The notes under the pieces were generated by a model. It did not search any database. It worked only from the letters and a program-made list of their open reading frames with translations, and was not told where the DNA came from. Both the position numbers and the translations under genes were made by a program. Below are positions 18,345 to 28,435 of a stretch of DNA of 64,000 nucleotides, one piece after another; position 1 is the first letter of the stretch; every line of letters starts with the position of its first letter. This DNA comes from Shimia thalassica (GTDB lineage Bacteria; Pseudomonadota; Alphaproteobacteria; Rhodobacterales; Rhodobacteraceae): the NCBI RefSeq assembly GCF_001458215.1, contig NZ_CYTW01000004.1:310001-374000 (forward strand). Reading direction: 5' to 3'.

Positions 18345-18905
18345 TTAACCGGGGTTTGACGACACACCCACCTGCGCGGGGCGCAGCAACCGGTCATGAA
18401 GCATGAACCCTTCTGCTGATACCTGAATGATATCGCCGGATTTCGTGCCGGGCAGCGGCGCCTCGAACATCGCTTCGTGGATCTTTGGATCGAACTTGTC
18501 ACCCACTTCAGGAGACAACACCTCGATGCCGTGTTTCTTGAAGACGTTGAGCAGCTCGCGCATGGTGAGCTGGATACCTTCGATCAAAGCAGCCGAAGCT
18601 TCCTTTTGTTCGTCGGTGATCGATTCAACGGCACGTTTCATGTTGTCATAGACGGGCAGCATATCGCGGGCCAGCTTTGATCCGCCGTATTGTTCGGCGT
18701 CACGGCGTGCTTTCTCGCCGCGTTTACGCACGTTTTCAGCGTCCGCCAGCGCGCGCATGAACTTGTCGCGGTATTCGTCGCGTTCGGCGCGCAGTTCGTC
18801 CAGTTCAATCGCTTCATCGTTCAATTCATCAAGCGATTGCGCAAATTCTTCTGCCTCGGCTTCTGCGAGGTCATCCAGAAAATCGTTTTCTTTCGGCTCA
18901 GCCAT
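18345..18905 (-). CDS. grpE: Nucleotide exchange factor GrpE
   Basis: Cochaperone that releases ADP from DnaK. The 186-residue protein has an acidic N-terminus, a long coiled-coil helix (about 25-100, ELRAERDEYRDKFMRALAD...NVRKR) and the C-terminal beta domain with the GIEVLSPEVGDKFDP...HEAMFEAP segment. It lies ten bases downstream of hrcA in one operon, the order usual for alphaproteobacteria, and ends at a strong terminator. dnaK/dnaJ are not in the window. Confidence 0.96.
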   Translation of the reverse strand: MAEPKENDFLDDLAEAEAEEFAQSLDELNDEAIELDELRAERDEYRDKFMRALADAENVRKRGEKARRDAEQYGGSKLARDMLPVYDNMKRAVESITDEQKEASAALIEGIQLTMRELLNVFKKHGIEVLSPEVGDKFDPKIHEAMFEAPLPGTKSGDIIQVSAEGFMLHDRLLRPAQVGVSSNPG

Positions 18906-18915
18906 CTCTCTACCT

Positions 18916-19980
18916 TTACCCCCGATCAGAAATCAGTTTCCCAACCAGTTGTGCCGTGTAATCAACAATCGGCACGATCCGTCCATAATTCAGGCGCTTG
19001 GGTCCGATGACACCGACTGCGCCCACAATCTTTCGATCAGCGTTCATATAAGGAGACACCACCAAAGAGGAACCCGAAAGTGAAAAAAGTTTGTTCTCAG
19101 AGCCAATAAAAATGCGCACACCGTCGCCATCTTCGGCCAGTTCAAGGAATTCTGCGATGTCTCGCTTGCGTTCCAGGTCATCAAACAGGGTCCGGATACG
19201 TTCCAGATCGGCCTCTTCTTCGTCAGTTCCCAGCAAATTGGCACGGCCCCGCACAATCAACCGATCGTGTGAGTCGTCTTCCCCAGCCCAAAGCGCCAGC
19301 CCGTTCTCGACTAGGTCACGCGCCAAAGTATCAATTTCCTGTCGGCGGGCGGCAATCTCTTTCTTGATGACCGATTGAAACTCCGAAAGGGTCCGCCCCT
19401 CGATCACCGCGTTCAGGAAATTCGCGGCCTCTCTCATAGAGCTTGGCGTTTGACCGGGCGGAGGCGTGAACAGGCGATTTTCAACATGTCCGTCAGCGAA
19501 CACCAGAACAACAAGCGCGCGATTCTGGGCGAGGCTCACAAACTCGATATGTTTGATCGGGGCTTCGTGTTTTGGCGCCAAAACAAGCGAAGCGCCATGC
19601 GTCACACCAGACAGCGCAGACCCAATCCGATCCAGCATGCCGCCCACATCGGCCGAGTTGTCGCCCAAAGTGGCGTCGATCTTCTGGCGATCCGTGATGT
19701 CGGGGTCGCTGACTTCTAACAAGCCGTCCACGAACATACGCAAACCATTTTGCGTTGGGATGCGCCCTGCACTGATATGCGGACTGTCTAAAAGACCAAG
19801 AAGTTCCAGATCCTGCATGACGTTACGGATTGTGGCGGCCGAAACTTTTTCTGACATGGCCCGCGTGAGCGTGCGCGATCCGACAGGATCGCCGGTGTCC
19901 AGATACCCCTCAACCACCCTGCGAAACACTTCGCGAGAACGATCATTCATCTCTTCCAGAATACGGGTACTGTCACTCAT
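18916..19980 (-). CDS. hrcA: Heat-inducible transcription repressor HrcA
   Basis: Represses class I heat-shock genes by binding CIRCE operators; its activity depends on GroEL. The 354-residue protein has an N-terminal winged helix (TLTRAMSEKVSAATIRNVMQ), the SPHISAGRIPTQNGLRMFVD signature and the C-terminal VGAVGVIGPKRLNYGRIVP segment, so it is complete. It is first in an operon with grpE and divergent from rph. I saw no CIRCE inverted repeat in the 115-base upstream gap; groESL is presumably elsewhere. Confidence 0.96.
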   Translation of the reverse strand: MSDSTRILEEMNDRSREVFRRVVEGYLDTGDPVGSRTLTRAMSEKVSAATIRNVMQDLELLGLLDSPHISAGRIPTQNGLRMFVDGLLEVSDPDITDRQKIDATLGDNSADVGGMLDRIGSALSGVTHGASLVLAPKHEAPIKHIEFVSLAQNRALVVLVFADGHVENRLFTPPPGQTPSSMREAANFLNAVIEGRTLSEFQSVIKKEIAARRQEIDTLARDLVENGLALWAGEDDSHDRLIVRGRANLLGTDEEEADLERIRTLFDDLERKRDIAEFLELAEDGDGVRIFIGSENKLFSLSGSSLVVSPYMNADRKIVGAVGVIGPKRLNYGRIVPIVDYTAQLVGKLISDRG

Positions 19981-20095
19981 GGGTCATCCTTGTATCGTAA
20001 ACCATTAAATGCGCCTTGCGGGAAAGGTCAATCGGGGTTGCGTTCGAACCTCTCCGCCCTGTATCCCACTGGCCAAGCTATAAAGGAAATTCACC

Positions 20096-20809
20096 ATGCG
20101 TCCTTCGGGAAGAGAACTGAATGAAATGCGCCAGGTTTCGATTGAAACCAATGTGACGAAACACGCCGAAGGCTCTTGCATGATCAAGATCGGCGATACG
20201 CATGTTTTGTGTACGGCATCGCTCGAGACGCGCGTGCCTCCTTTTATGAAGGGATCGGGTCTTGGTTGGGTGACCGCGGAATACGGTATGCTTCCCCGCT
20301 CGACGTCGTCGCGAATGCGTCGCGAAGCCGCAGCCGGCAAACAAGGCGGTCGTACAGTTGAAATTCAACGCTTGATTGGCCGAAGCTTGCGCGCGGGTGT
20401 TGATCGCGTGGCCATGGGTGAACGTCAGATCACAGTCGATTGTGACGTTATTCAAGCAGACGGCGGAACACGCTGTGCGTCAGTCACGGGTGGTTGGGTT
20501 GCCCTTCGTCTGGCGGTGAACAAGCTCATGAAGGCGGGTGACATCATCACCGATCCGCTTGTTTCTCCTGTCGCGGCGGTCTCTTGCGGTATCTATGCCG
20601 GCCAGCCGGTTCTTGATCTGGATTACCCTGAAGATTCCGAAGCCGGTGTTGATGGCAACTTTATCATGCTTGGCAACAAACAGATGATCGAAACCCAGAT
20701 GAGCGCCGAAGGGTCCACCTATTCGCGCGATCAGATGAACCAGCTTCTTGATCTGGCCGAAAAGGGTGTGGACGAGCTGGTCGCGGCACAGTTGGCAGCA
20801 ACAGCATGA
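20096..20809 (+). CDS. rph: Ribonuclease PH
   Basis: Phosphorolytic 3'-5' exoribonuclease that trims tRNA 3' ends. The 237 residues match the family length: [12 protein letters not shown] start, [26 protein letters not shown]-type segment ([12 protein letters not shown]), and [19 protein letters not shown]. An AAAGGAAA sequence precedes the ATG. The stop overlaps the start of rdgB (ATGA), giving a coupled rph-rdgB-hemW series. Confidence 0.97.
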   Translation: MRPSGRELNEMRQVSIETNVTKHAEGSCMIKIGDTHVLCTASLETRVPPFMKGSGLGWVTAEYGMLPRSTSSRMRREAAAGKQGGRTVEIQRLIGRSLRAGVDRVAMGERQITVDCDVIQADGGTRCASVTGGWVALRLAVNKLMKAGDIITDPLVSPVAAVSCGIYAGQPVLDLDYPEDSEAGVDGNFIMLGNKQMIETQMSAEGSTYSRDQMNQLLDLAEKGVDELVAAQLAATA

Positions 20810-21417
20810 CCCGCAAGTTCGAAGGGGACACTTTGCTTGTCGCGACGCACAACAAAGGCAAGCTCGAGGAGATGGCACATCTTCTTGAGCCCTTTGGCGT
20901 GAAAGTTGTGGGCGCAGGCGAAATGAACCTGCCCGAGCCCGAAGAAACAGAAGATACATTTGTTGGTAACGCGCGGATCAAGGCCCACGCGGCAGCCAGC
21001 GCAACTGGCCTACCTGCGCTGTCTGATGATTCCGGTATTACCATTGATGCCCTTGATGGCGCCCCTGGCGTTTACACCGCCGATTGGGCAGAAACCGAGA
21101 ACGGCCGCGACTTTATGCTGGCCATGACGCGCGCCAATGATGCTTTGGAAGCGAAAAACGCGGCCCATCCAAGGCTCGCCCAATTCCGGTGCACGCTTGT
21201 GTTGGCCTGGCCAGATGGACACGATGAAGTGTTTAAAGGCGTAGCGCCCGGTCATCTCGTCTGGCCCATTCGCGGGAAAGACGGGTTTGGATATGATCCA
21301 ATGTTCATTCCTGATGGGTATGATGTCACTTTTGCCGAGATGGATCGTTGGGAAAAGAACAAGATTAGCCACCGCGGATTTGCCGTAGCAAAGTTTGTCG
21401 AAGGTTGTTTTGACTGA
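20806..21417 (+). CDS. rdgB: Non-canonical purine NTP pyrophosphatase RdgB/HAM1
   Basis: Hydrolyses ITP, dITP and XTP to monophosphates and keeps deaminated purines out of nucleic acids. At 203 residues it has the usual N-terminus [14 protein letters not shown], the [24 protein letters not shown] motif with catalytic acids, [11 protein letters not shown] and [12 protein letters not shown] near the end. It overlaps rph by four bases and its end overlaps hemW. Confidence 0.97.
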   Translation: MTRKFEGDTLLVATHNKGKLEEMAHLLEPFGVKVVGAGEMNLPEPEETEDTFVGNARIKAHAAASATGLPALSDDSGITIDALDGAPGVYTADWAETENGRDFMLAMTRANDALEAKNAAHPRLAQFRCTLVLAWPDGHDEVFKGVAPGHLVWPIRGKDGFGYDPMFIPDGYDVTFAEMDRWEKNKISHRGFAVAKFVEGCFD

Positions 21418-22567
21418 AGATTGGAAAAATGGAGGCTTCGGCCTCTATATCCACTGGCCTTTTTGCGAGGCCAAGTGCCCCTACTGTGACTTTAACAGTC
21501 ATGTTTCCAGAGAAATCGATCAATCAAGGTGGCTTAGAGCCTATCTTCAAGAGCTTGACCGGGTTGCCGAGGATACCCCAGATCGCGTTTTGAACACCGT
21601 TTTCTTTGGTGGCGGCACCCCGAGTTTGATGGAACCAGATGTGGTTGCCACCATTCTCGAACGGATTCGGCGTTTGTGGCCCACGTCGAACGATATGGAA
21701 ATCACCCTTGAAGCGAACCCGGGATCGGTCGAGGCCACTCGGTTTCGGGGATACCGTCAAGGCGGCGTAAATCGCATTTCCATGGGAATTCAGGCTCTGA
21801 ATAACCATGATTTGAAAAAACTGGGCCGAATTCACAGCGTTGAAGAAGCGATAGCAGCCTTTGATATCGCGAGGGATACATTTGATCGTGTCAGCTTTGA
21901 TCTGATCTATGCCCGTCAGGATCAAACCCTGAAGCAATGGGAAGCAGAACTTCAACAGGCCCTGTCGATGGCAATTGATCACCTGTCTTTGTACCAGCTG
22001 ACTGTTGAAGAAGGCACGGCGTTTGGAGATCGCTACGAGCGCGGCAAACTTCGCGGGCTACCTGCTGATGATCTCGCAGCGGACATGTATGAGATGACCG
22101 AAGCCATCTGCAAAGAGCACGGGTTTGAAGCCTATGAAGTCTCTAACTATGCCAAACCCGGGTATGAATCGCGACATAACCAGATCTATTGGCGTTATGG
22201 AGATTATGCGGGAATTGGGCCCGGTGCCCATGCCCGGATGACGATAAACGGGGTCAAATACGCCGTTGAAAACTGGCGCAACCCTGAACGCTGGTTGTCA
22301 GCCGTACAGGACGGCACAGGAGAAAATGTGCGGGATATCGTTGATCCCGAAGGCCAGTCCATTGAATTCTTGTTAATGGGGCTACGTTTAAACGAAGGTA
22401 TTGATCTTTCACGTTATGAAGGCCTTGCCGGACATAAACTCAATGAGGCCAAAGTTGATGCACTGCGTGAAATGGGGATGGTTTACACAGAAAATCAAAG
22501 GCTTAAGGTGAAACCTAAAGGTCGAATGGTCCTTAATGCTGTATTGTCAGAATTATTGGTAGATTAA
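21410..22567 (+). CDS. hemW: HemW, radical SAM haem chaperone
   Basis: Homologue of oxygen-independent coproporphyrinogen oxidase, now seen in the family as a haem-binding chaperone. The [4Fe-4S] motif CEAKCPYC (CxxxCxxC) lacks the fourth Cys of true HemN, and the protein has FFGGGTPSL and GIQALNN segments. It has 385 residues. TTG 21410 fits an AAGG five bases upstream and overlaps the end of rdgB; TTG 21395 is an alternative that adds five residues. Third in the rph-rdgB-hemW operon. Confidence 0.93.
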   Translation: MTEDWKNGGFGLYIHWPFCEAKCPYCDFNSHVSREIDQSRWLRAYLQELDRVAEDTPDRVLNTVFFGGGTPSLMEPDVVATILERIRRLWPTSNDMEITLEANPGSVEATRFRGYRQGGVNRISMGIQALNNHDLKKLGRIHSVEEAIAAFDIARDTFDRVSFDLIYARQDQTLKQWEAELQQALSMAIDHLSLYQLTVEEGTAFGDRYERGKLRGLPADDLAADMYEMTEAICKEHGFEAYEVSNYAKPGYESRHNQIYWRYGDYAGIGPGAHARMTINGVKYAVENWRNPERWLSAVQDGTGENVRDIVDPEGQSIEFLLMGLRLNEGIDLSRYEGLAGHKLNEAKVDALREMGMVYTENQRLKVKPKGRMVLNAVLSELLVD

Positions 22568-22570
22568 GTC

Positions 22571-22924
22571 ATGCGGTATCTGTGGGCACTGTTCGGTCTT
22601 CTTGCTCTTGCACTGGGAACAATTGGAATCGTTGCCCCGCTCTTGCCGACCGTTCCCTTTTTACTTTTGGCCGCGTTTTGCTTTTCTAAATCTTCTGAAC
22701 GGTTGCACAATTGGCTGCTCTCGCACCCAACTTTTGGACCCCCGATCGCCGATTGGAATGAGAGAGGCGCAATCAGCCTTGCCGCGAAACGGCTTGCCAC
22801 CATTTCGATTGTTGTCGTCTTTGGAATTTCAATCGCAATTGGGTTGCGCACAACCCTTTTGCTTATTCAGGCCGCAACGCTCAGCTGTGTTTTACTGTTT
22901 ATATGGACGCGACCTAATTCGTAG
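22571..22924 (+). CDS. ybaN: DUF454/YbaN-family small membrane protein
   Basis: The 117-residue inner-membrane protein of unknown role has hydrophobic segments at about 4-20, 24-38 and 72-108. The family motif is visible: LGTIGIVAPLLPTVPFLLLA, then CFSKSSERLHNWLLSHPTFGP. It follows hemW by three bases, so it is probably co-transcribed. Its last 11 bases overlap the 3' end of the convergent parB gene. Confidence 0.9.
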   Translation: MRYLWALFGLLALALGTIGIVAPLLPTVPFLLLAAFCFSKSSERLHNWLLSHPTFGPPIADWNERGAISLAAKRLATISIVVVFGISIAIGLRTTLLLIQAATLSCVLLFIWTRPNS

Positions 22925-23813
22925 ACGTCAGGATCCGACAAATTTCATCCAGTTGATCCAAAGAGGCGTATTTGATTGTTACATGGCCAGTTTCGCCGCC
23001 AAGCTTGTGATCAACCAATACCTTCATACCAAGATTTGCGGACAAATCTCCTTCGAGCGCAATTGTATCTGCGTCTTTCTTGGCCTTTTCGACGGGTCTT
23101 TGCGGCTTATCACCAGCCGTCTTGTTTGCCGCTGACTTGGCCAAAGCCTCGGTTTGACGCACGGAAAGGCCGCCTTTGACAACCTTTTTGGCCAAAAGAG
23201 AGGGATCTTCGGACGTAATTAGCGCCCGCGCATGACCTGTGGACAGATCGCCGGCTTTCAAAAGAACAAGAACATCGTCAGGAAGCTGCAAAAGACGCAT
23301 CAAATTCGCGATGTGGCTTCGGCTTTTACCCAATGCCTCGGAAAGTTTTTCCTGAGTGTGCCCAAATCGGTCCATCAACGCACGATACCCAGCCGCTTCC
23401 TCAACCGGGTTAAGGTCAGCGCGCTGAATGTTTTCAATAATGGCAATCTCGAGAACTTCTGTGTCGTCGTATTCGCGCACAACAACAGGAAGTTGATGAA
23501 GCTGAGCCATCTGTGACGCACGCCAACGGCGTTCACCTGCAACGATTTCAAACGTCCCGCCCTCTTGCTCGCGCACGATAAGAGGCTGAATCACACCCTT
23601 TTCGCGAATTGATGCGGCGAGTTCTTCAAGCTGGTCTTCCGTAAAATCCCGTCTTGGCTGATCGGGGTTCGGAACAACCTTTTCGATCGGAACAAACATA
23701 TCCGCCCGGCGCGAGGTCTCTGCATCAGGTGGCGTCTGGTCTTCTGTAACATCTGCCATCAGCGCGGAAAGGCCACGGCCCAAACCGCGTGTTTTAGTCT
23801 TTTTCGAAGCCAT
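22914..23813 (-). CDS. parB: Chromosome partitioning protein ParB
   Basis: CTP-dependent DNA clamp that loads at parS and spreads along origin DNA. The 299-residue protein shows the ParB/Srx domain (VVPNPDQPRRDF, IREKGVIQPLIVR, and the CTP-site GERRWRA), the helix-turn-helix (LGKSRSHIANLMRLL) and a C-terminal dimerisation tail. ATG 23813 is chosen for GGGGAGG six bases upstream; an in-frame codon at 23837 would add eight residues. It is downstream of parA, and two parS sites lie 1.4 and 3.3 kb away. Confidence 0.97.
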   Translation of the reverse strand: MASKKTKTRGLGRGLSALMADVTEDQTPPDAETSRRADMFVPIEKVVPNPDQPRRDFTEDQLEELAASIREKGVIQPLIVREQEGGTFEIVAGERRWRASQMAQLHQLPVVVREYDDTEVLEIAIIENIQRADLNPVEEAAGYRALMDRFGHTQEKLSEALGKSRSHIANLMRLLQLPDDVLVLLKAGDLSTGHARALITSEDPSLLAKKVVKGGLSVRQTEALAKSAANKTAGDKPQRPVEKAKKDADTIALEGDLSANLGMKVLVDHKLGGETGHVTIKYASLDQLDEICRILTSTN

Positions 23814-23826
23814 TTTCGCCTCCCCT

Positions 23827-24636
23827 TTATGCGGCAAGTGTCAGCTGTTTGTTCAAAAGCTCTTTTGCAAGGGCGCGATACGCCTCAGCACCTTTTGAAC
23901 TTGGATCATACTGTAGAACCGGTTGCGCAAAAGATGGGGCTTCGGAAACACGCACGTTGCGCGGAATTTTCGTTTCGAAAACCAGTTCCCCAAGATTATC
24001 ACGCGCGTCCTGCTCTACTTGTTGAGAAAGATTGTTCCGGGCATCAAACATCGTCAGAACAATGCCTTCGATACGCAGCTTGGTATTCGCGGTTTGCCGA
24101 ACTTCCCGCACCGTCAACATCAGCTGGGACAGGCCCTCAAGTGCAAAAAATTCACTTTGCAGCGGAATCAGCACAGAATGAGCGGCAATCATCGCGTTTA
24201 CCGTCAAAAGGTTAAGCGATGGCGGACAATCAATCAGGACATAATCCCAGTCATATGTGTCCATCGCGGGCTGTCGCAGCGCATCGTGCAGAAGAAAGCT
24301 TCGTTTTTCGTTGGAAATAAGCTCAATATCGGCAGAACTCAGATCAACGGTCGCCGGAATGATCGACATTCCGTCCAGTTCTGTAGGCTGAATGACGTCC
24401 GCCAGTTCAGCATCTTCCACCAAGAGATCGTATGTCGTAAATTCCCGATCCTGACTTTCGATCCCGAGGCCGGTCGAGGCGTTCCCCTGGGGGTCAAGAT
24501 CGACGACCAGAACACGATTTCCAGTTTCCTGAAGCGCGGCGGCAAGATTGATGGTGGTCGTTGTTTTGCCAACGCCCCCCTTTTGGTTTGCAACCGCAAT
24601 GATCTTTGGGCCTTGTGGGCGGGTGGGATCAGACAC
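23827..24636 (-). CDS. parA: Chromosome partitioning ATPase ParA
   Basis: Walker-type ATPase that moves ParB-parS complexes to the new cell pole. At 269 residues it has the deviant Walker A KGGVGKTTT, the LVVDLDPQGNASTGLG segment and VLIDCPPSLNLLTVNA. GTG 24636 is chosen because GGAG lies nine bases upstream; TTG 24651 is another in-frame codon. Its start overlaps the end of rsmG by eight bases. It forms an operon with rsmG upstream and parB downstream. Confidence 0.97.
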   Translation of the reverse strand: MSDPTRPQGPKIIAVANQKGGVGKTTTTINLAAALQETGNRVLVVDLDPQGNASTGLGIESQDREFTTYDLLVEDAELADVIQPTELDGMSIIPATVDLSSADIELISNEKRSFLLHDALRQPAMDTYDWDYVLIDCPPSLNLLTVNAMIAAHSVLIPLQSEFFALEGLSQLMLTVREVRQTANTKLRIEGIVLTMFDARNNLSQQVEQDARDNLGELVFETKIPRNVRVSEAPSFAQPVLQYDPSSKGAEAYRALAKELLNKQLTLAA

Positions 24637-25252
24637 GTCTAATTTCTCCAACCTTAAGAATAACGGCTTCGGGTTCAGTCTTACTTTTAATTGCGTCGTA
24701 TTTGAAAGACCACGATTCCTGCGCCAGCTTCACTTCTTTTTGCCAAGTGGCACCTTTTGGGAACAATGCAATGCCGCGTTCGCCTAAATGCCGTTCGGAG
24801 AATTCAAAAAGAAGCGATAGATCCGCAAGTGCTCTTGCTGACAAAACATCTGCTCTTTGGGGGTCTGCCTTCTCAATACGTTCGGACAAAACGGTGGCCG
24901 GAACCTCGGTTTCGCGCAAGACGGTCCTAAGAAACGCGCATTTTCTCTGATCGCTTTCGATCAGGGTGATTTTCCTAGAATTTGCGTTTTCGGCCGACAG
25001 TATGGCGATCACAAGCCCGGGAAATCCACCGCCACTGCCGATATCTACCCAATTTTGCGCATTTTCTGGTGGCAACTCATAGATTTGAGCGGAATCCAGA
25101 ATGTGCCTCATCCAAAGATCTTTGAGGGATGACTTTGAAACCAGATTGATTTTTGGATTCCACTTTTCAAGCAGGCTCGACAACAACAAAAGCTTTTCGG
25201 ATGTTTCACGTGAAACATTCAGTTGTGCCAAAACCTCTTTAGCGCCATTCAT
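24629..25252 (-). CDS. rsmG: 16S rRNA (guanine527-N7) methyltransferase RsmG (GidB)
   Basis: SAM-dependent methylation of G527 in 16S rRNA. In 207 residues it has LLEKWNPKINLVS, the HILDSAQI segment, the SAM-binding VDIGSGGGFPGLV and LIESDQRKCAFL. The ATG at 25252 shares one base with the mnmG stop (TGATG). The codons for residues VSRET form a perfect parS palindrome at 25202-25217, so the early coding sequence serves two roles. Confidence 0.96.
   Translation of the reverse strand: MNGAKEVLAQLNVSRETSEKLLLLSSLLEKWNPKINLVSKSSLKDLWMRHILDSAQIYELPPENAQNWVDIGSGGGFPGLVIAILSAENANSRKITLIESDQRKCAFLRTVLRETEVPATVLSERIEKADPQRADVLSARALADLSLLFEFSERHLGERGIALFPKGATWQKEVKLAQESWSFKYDAIKSKTEPEAVILKVGEIRRV
25202..25217. 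promoter_or_regulatory. parS site 1 (inside rsmG)
   Basis: A perfect 16-base palindrome TGTTTCACGTGAAACA, the consensus ParB-binding centromere site, about 5 kb from the putative origin. It lies in the first 51 bases of the rsmG coding sequence. Confidence 0.93.
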
Positions 25253-27114
25253 CACGCAGATTTACTCCTTCTGATCTGCTTTAACTTAGCAAGGATCAAA
25301 GTTAATGCTGCTGGTGTCATCCCGTCAATGCGTCCCGCCTGCCCCAGGTTTCCCGGACGAACATGCTCAAGTTTGGATTTGAGTTCGTTGGAAAGACCGT
25401 CAACACCGCCAAAATCAAAATCGGATGGAATAGACTGATTCTCATCGCGCTTCATTGCCTCAACGTCGCGCTGTTGACGTTGGATGTAGTTGGCGTAAAG
25501 GGAATCTCTTTCCAACTGTTGACGAACCTCTTCATCAACAGACGAAAACCTGTCGTCCAACGGAGTGATATCTGAATAAGATACCTCAGGAAACGCGAGA
25601 ACCTGATAGGCCGTTCGTTTGCTGCCATCCCGGTTGACGGAAATTCCTGCTTCGCTCAATTGCTTTGGCGTAAAGGGTGTCTCTTCAAGTAGAGACTTTG
25701 CAGAAGCAAGACGTTCCTTTTTGTTTTCAAAGACTTCTTTCCTCTGCTCACTCACAAGACCAAGATCAATACCAACTGGCGTGAGGCGTTGATCTGCGTT
25801 GTCCGCCCTCAAAGAGAGACGAAACTCAGCGCGAGATGTAAACATACGATAAGGTTCAGTGACCCCTCGTGTCACAAGGTCATCGACCATTACCCCAATA
25901 TAGCTGTCAGATCGGCTAAACGTTTTTGGATCTTTCCCTTGAGCTGACAATGCTGCATTCAAACCAGCCACCAAACCCTGAGCCGCCGCTTCTTCATAGC
26001 CGGTCGTCCCGTTGATCTGTCCCGCGAGGTATAGGCCAGGCACATTCTTTACTTGCAATGTACCGTCAAGAGACCGCGGATCGACATAGTCATATTCAAT
26101 CGCATATCCAGGTTGAAGAATTTCGCAGTTCTCCAAGCCGCGCATCGAATGGACATAATTATCCTGCACATCCACGGGTAAAGAGGTGGATATTCCATTG
26201 GGATACACGGTATCGTCATCAAGTCCCTCGGGTTCAAGGAAAACCTGATGGGAGGTTTTGTCGGCAAATCTAACAATCTTGTCTTCGATCGAAGGGCAAT
26301 ACCTGGGACCTACGCCTTCAATGTGACCACCGTACATAGCGGATCTATCAAGATTTTCCCGAATGATATCATGGGTTTGCTCATTCGTGTGGGTGATCCC
26401 ACAAGACACCTGTTTGGCGAATGGAGCTTTATTCAGGAATGAGAAAACAACCGGCTCATCATCTCCGGGTTGGCTCTCAAGGATATCCCAATTGATCGTC
26501 TTTCCATTCAAACGGGGTGGCGTTCCGGTCTTCAAGCGCCCCAAGGGAAGGTCGAAACCGTCAATCCTCTCGGCAAGTTTGACGGACGCGTTATCCCCCA
26601 TACGGCCACCCGAACGGGACACATCCCCGATGTGAATGACACCTCGCAGAAACGTACCGGTCGTTAAAACAACCGCATGCGCGGACACTTCGGACCCATC
26701 GGCGAGGATAATCCCGCGAACAGCATCGCCATCCATCAGGAAGTCGGTGGCTTCACCCTCAACAATAGTGAGGTTTTCAATAGCAAGGATTTCAGCCAAC
26801 ATGCTCTCGCGATAGATCTTTCTATCCGCTTGGGCGCGCGGGCCCTGCACTGCTGGCCCTTTTCTGCGATTAAGAAGCCGAAATTGAATACCAGCTTGAT
26901 CGGCCACGCGTCCCATGAGGCCGTCCAAGGCGTCAATTTCGCGAACCAAGTGCCCCTTTCCAAGCCCACCAATTGCAGGATTGCACGACATTACGCCGAT
27001 TCCAGAGGTTTTCAGTGTGATCAGCGCGGTTTTGGCGCCCATTCTTGCTGATCCGGCTGCAGCGTCTGCACCGGCATGTCCGCCTCCAACAACGATGACA
27101 TCAAAATGTTTCAC
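25252..27114 (-). CDS. mnmG: tRNA U34 carboxymethylaminomethyl-modifying enzyme MnmG (GidA)
   Basis: FAD-binding partner of MnmE that installs the cmnm5 group on U34 of several tRNAs. The 620-residue protein has the dinucleotide-binding [31 protein letters not shown] and [14 protein letters not shown], and ends in the basic C-terminal domain. GTG 27114 is chosen because AAGGAG lies eight bases upstream; GTG 27123 is in frame but nearly touches that site. A parS palindrome fills the space between ribosome site and start. It lies 12 bases after mnmE. Confidence 0.95.
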   Translation of the reverse strand: MKHFDVIVVGGGHAGADAAAGSARMGAKTALITLKTSGIGVMSCNPAIGGLGKGHLVREIDALDGLMGRVADQAGIQFRLLNRRKGPAVQGPRAQADRKIYRESMLAEILAIENLTIVEGEATDFLMDGDAVRGIILADGSEVSAHAVVLTTGTFLRGVIHIGDVSRSGGRMGDNASVKLAERIDGFDLPLGRLKTGTPPRLNGKTINWDILESQPGDDEPVVFSFLNKAPFAKQVSCGITHTNEQTHDIIRENLDRSAMYGGHIEGVGPRYCPSIEDKIVRFADKTSHQVFLEPEGLDDDTVYPNGISTSLPVDVQDNYVHSMRGLENCEILQPGYAIEYDYVDPRSLDGTLQVKNVPGLYLAGQINGTTGYEEAAAQGLVAGLNAALSAQGKDPKTFSRSDSYIGVMVDDLVTRGVTEPYRMFTSRAEFRLSLRADNADQRLTPVGIDLGLVSEQRKEVFENKKERLASAKSLLEETPFTPKQLSEAGISVNRDGSKRTAYQVLAFPEVSYSDITPLDDRFSSVDEEVRQQLERDSLYANYIQRQQRDVEAMKRDENQSIPSDFDFGGVDGLSNELKSKLEHVRPGNLGQAGRIDGMTPAALTLILAKLKQIRRSKSA

Positions 27115-27122
27115 GTGAAACA
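27107..27122. promoter_or_regulatory. parS site 2 (at the mnmG start)
   Basis: Second perfect copy of TGTTTCACGTGAAACA. It lies between the AAGGAG ribosome site and the first codons of mnmG, about 3.3 kb from the putative origin. Confidence 0.93.
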
Positions 27123-27126
27123 CTCC

Positions 27127-28425
27127 TTACTTACCGATACAAAAGCTTGAAAAGATTTCGTCCAACAGGTTCTCGACATCTACGCGACCAACGATTGAAT
27201 CCAAAGCCCGAATCGCAGTTCGTATCTCTTCGGCAGCAATTTCATAGCTATCCGGCCCCAACGCAACAACGGCCCTGGCCGAAGTCAAACTGTCTTGGGC
27301 ACCTAACATCGCCCTGCGATGGCGTTCTCTGGTAGCGATTCCAGACCGTGCCGCCTTGGAGGAAAGTACTTCAGTGATGTCGCGGACAAGTTCATTCACA
27401 CCCTGCCCCGTCTTTCCAGACACAGCGTCTGGCACATCTTCAAGGGTATCGGCCTTTGCCGCGCGTACGATATCGCCAGAAAACGGTTCAAAGTCCGGCT
27501 TTTCACCGGATTCGATCAAAAAGACGCGCAGATCGGCGTTAGCTGCGCGTTCTTTCGCGCGCTCGATACCGATACCTTCAACGTGATCTTCTGTCTCTCT
27601 GAGACCAGCAGTATCCAAGAGAGTGACAGGAAGGCCATTCAATTCCATGCGAACTTCGATGACATCTCGCGTTGTGCCGGCGAATTCAGACGTAATTGCC
27701 GCCTCGCGCCCTGCAAGAGCATTCAAAAGGGTGGACTTCCCAACATTTGGCGCCCCGAGAATGGCAACCTCAAACCCTGTTCGGATGCGTTCGGCAGTTT
27801 CAACGCCTTCAATTTCCTTTGAAAGTTGGGCCTGAACCCCGGTCAAAAGATCGTTAACCTCGGGTGAAACGTCGACGGGAACCTCTTCGTCCGCGAAATC
27901 AATGGTGACCTCAATCAGAGCGGCGGCCCGAATAAGGTTCTCTCGCCATTGGCCGGCAAGATTTCCCAGATCACCCGACAAAACCCGAAGCGCCTGACGA
28001 CGCTGTGCCTCGGTTTCGGCATCAATCAGGTCAGCAAGGCCCTCGACTTGAGACAAATCCAGACATCCGTTTTCAAGAGCGCGACGCGTAAACTCTCCTG
28101 CTTCTGCCAAACGTAAACCATCCATATCGGAAAGCTCGCGCAATACGGCGTTCACCACGGCAACCGAGCCATGCAAATGAAGTTCAAGAACGTCTTCGCC
28201 TGTAAAACTGCTTTTCTCTTTGAAGAAAAGGACCAGCGCTTGATCCAAACGGCGCCCTTCGCGGTCTTTCAACAACCGTAAAGAGGCCATTCGCGGTTCC
28301 GGAAGATCACCAAACAGCGTTTTTCCAGCGTTTTGAGCCAGAGATCCAGACACACGAACGACAGCGACCCCCGCTTTACCGGGGGCCGTTGCGAGTGCAA
28401 AAATCGTGTCAGGCACGTATGCCAT
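27127..28425 (-). CDS. mnmE: tRNA modification GTPase MnmE (TrmE)
   Basis: K+-activated GTPase that works with MnmG. The 432 residues hold the N-terminal folate-binding domain ([21 protein letters not shown]), a helical domain, the inserted G domain with [12 protein letters not shown] and the switch [10 protein letters not shown], and the C-terminal FCIGK with the conserved cysteine. It is complete and ten bases downstream of rho. Confidence 0.97.
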   Translation of the reverse strand: MAYVPDTIFALATAPGKAGVAVVRVSGSLAQNAGKTLFGDLPEPRMASLRLLKDREGRRLDQALVLFFKEKSSFTGEDVLELHLHGSVAVVNAVLRELSDMDGLRLAEAGEFTRRALENGCLDLSQVEGLADLIDAETEAQRRQALRVLSGDLGNLAGQWRENLIRAAALIEVTIDFADEEVPVDVSPEVNDLLTGVQAQLSKEIEGVETAERIRTGFEVAILGAPNVGKSTLLNALAGREAAITSEFAGTTRDVIEVRMELNGLPVTLLDTAGLRETEDHVEGIGIERAKERAANADLRVFLIESGEKPDFEPFSGDIVRAAKADTLEDVPDAVSGKTGQGVNELVRDITEVLSSKAARSGIATRERHRRAMLGAQDSLTSARAVVALGPDSYEIAAEEIRTAIRALDSIVGRVDVENLLDEIFSSFCIGK

Positions 28426-28435
28426 TGAAAACCTC

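Noticed and set aside
19981-20095. CIRCE operator before hrcA
   Set aside because: The expected inverted repeat TTAGCACTC-N9-GAGTGCTAA is not present in the gap.
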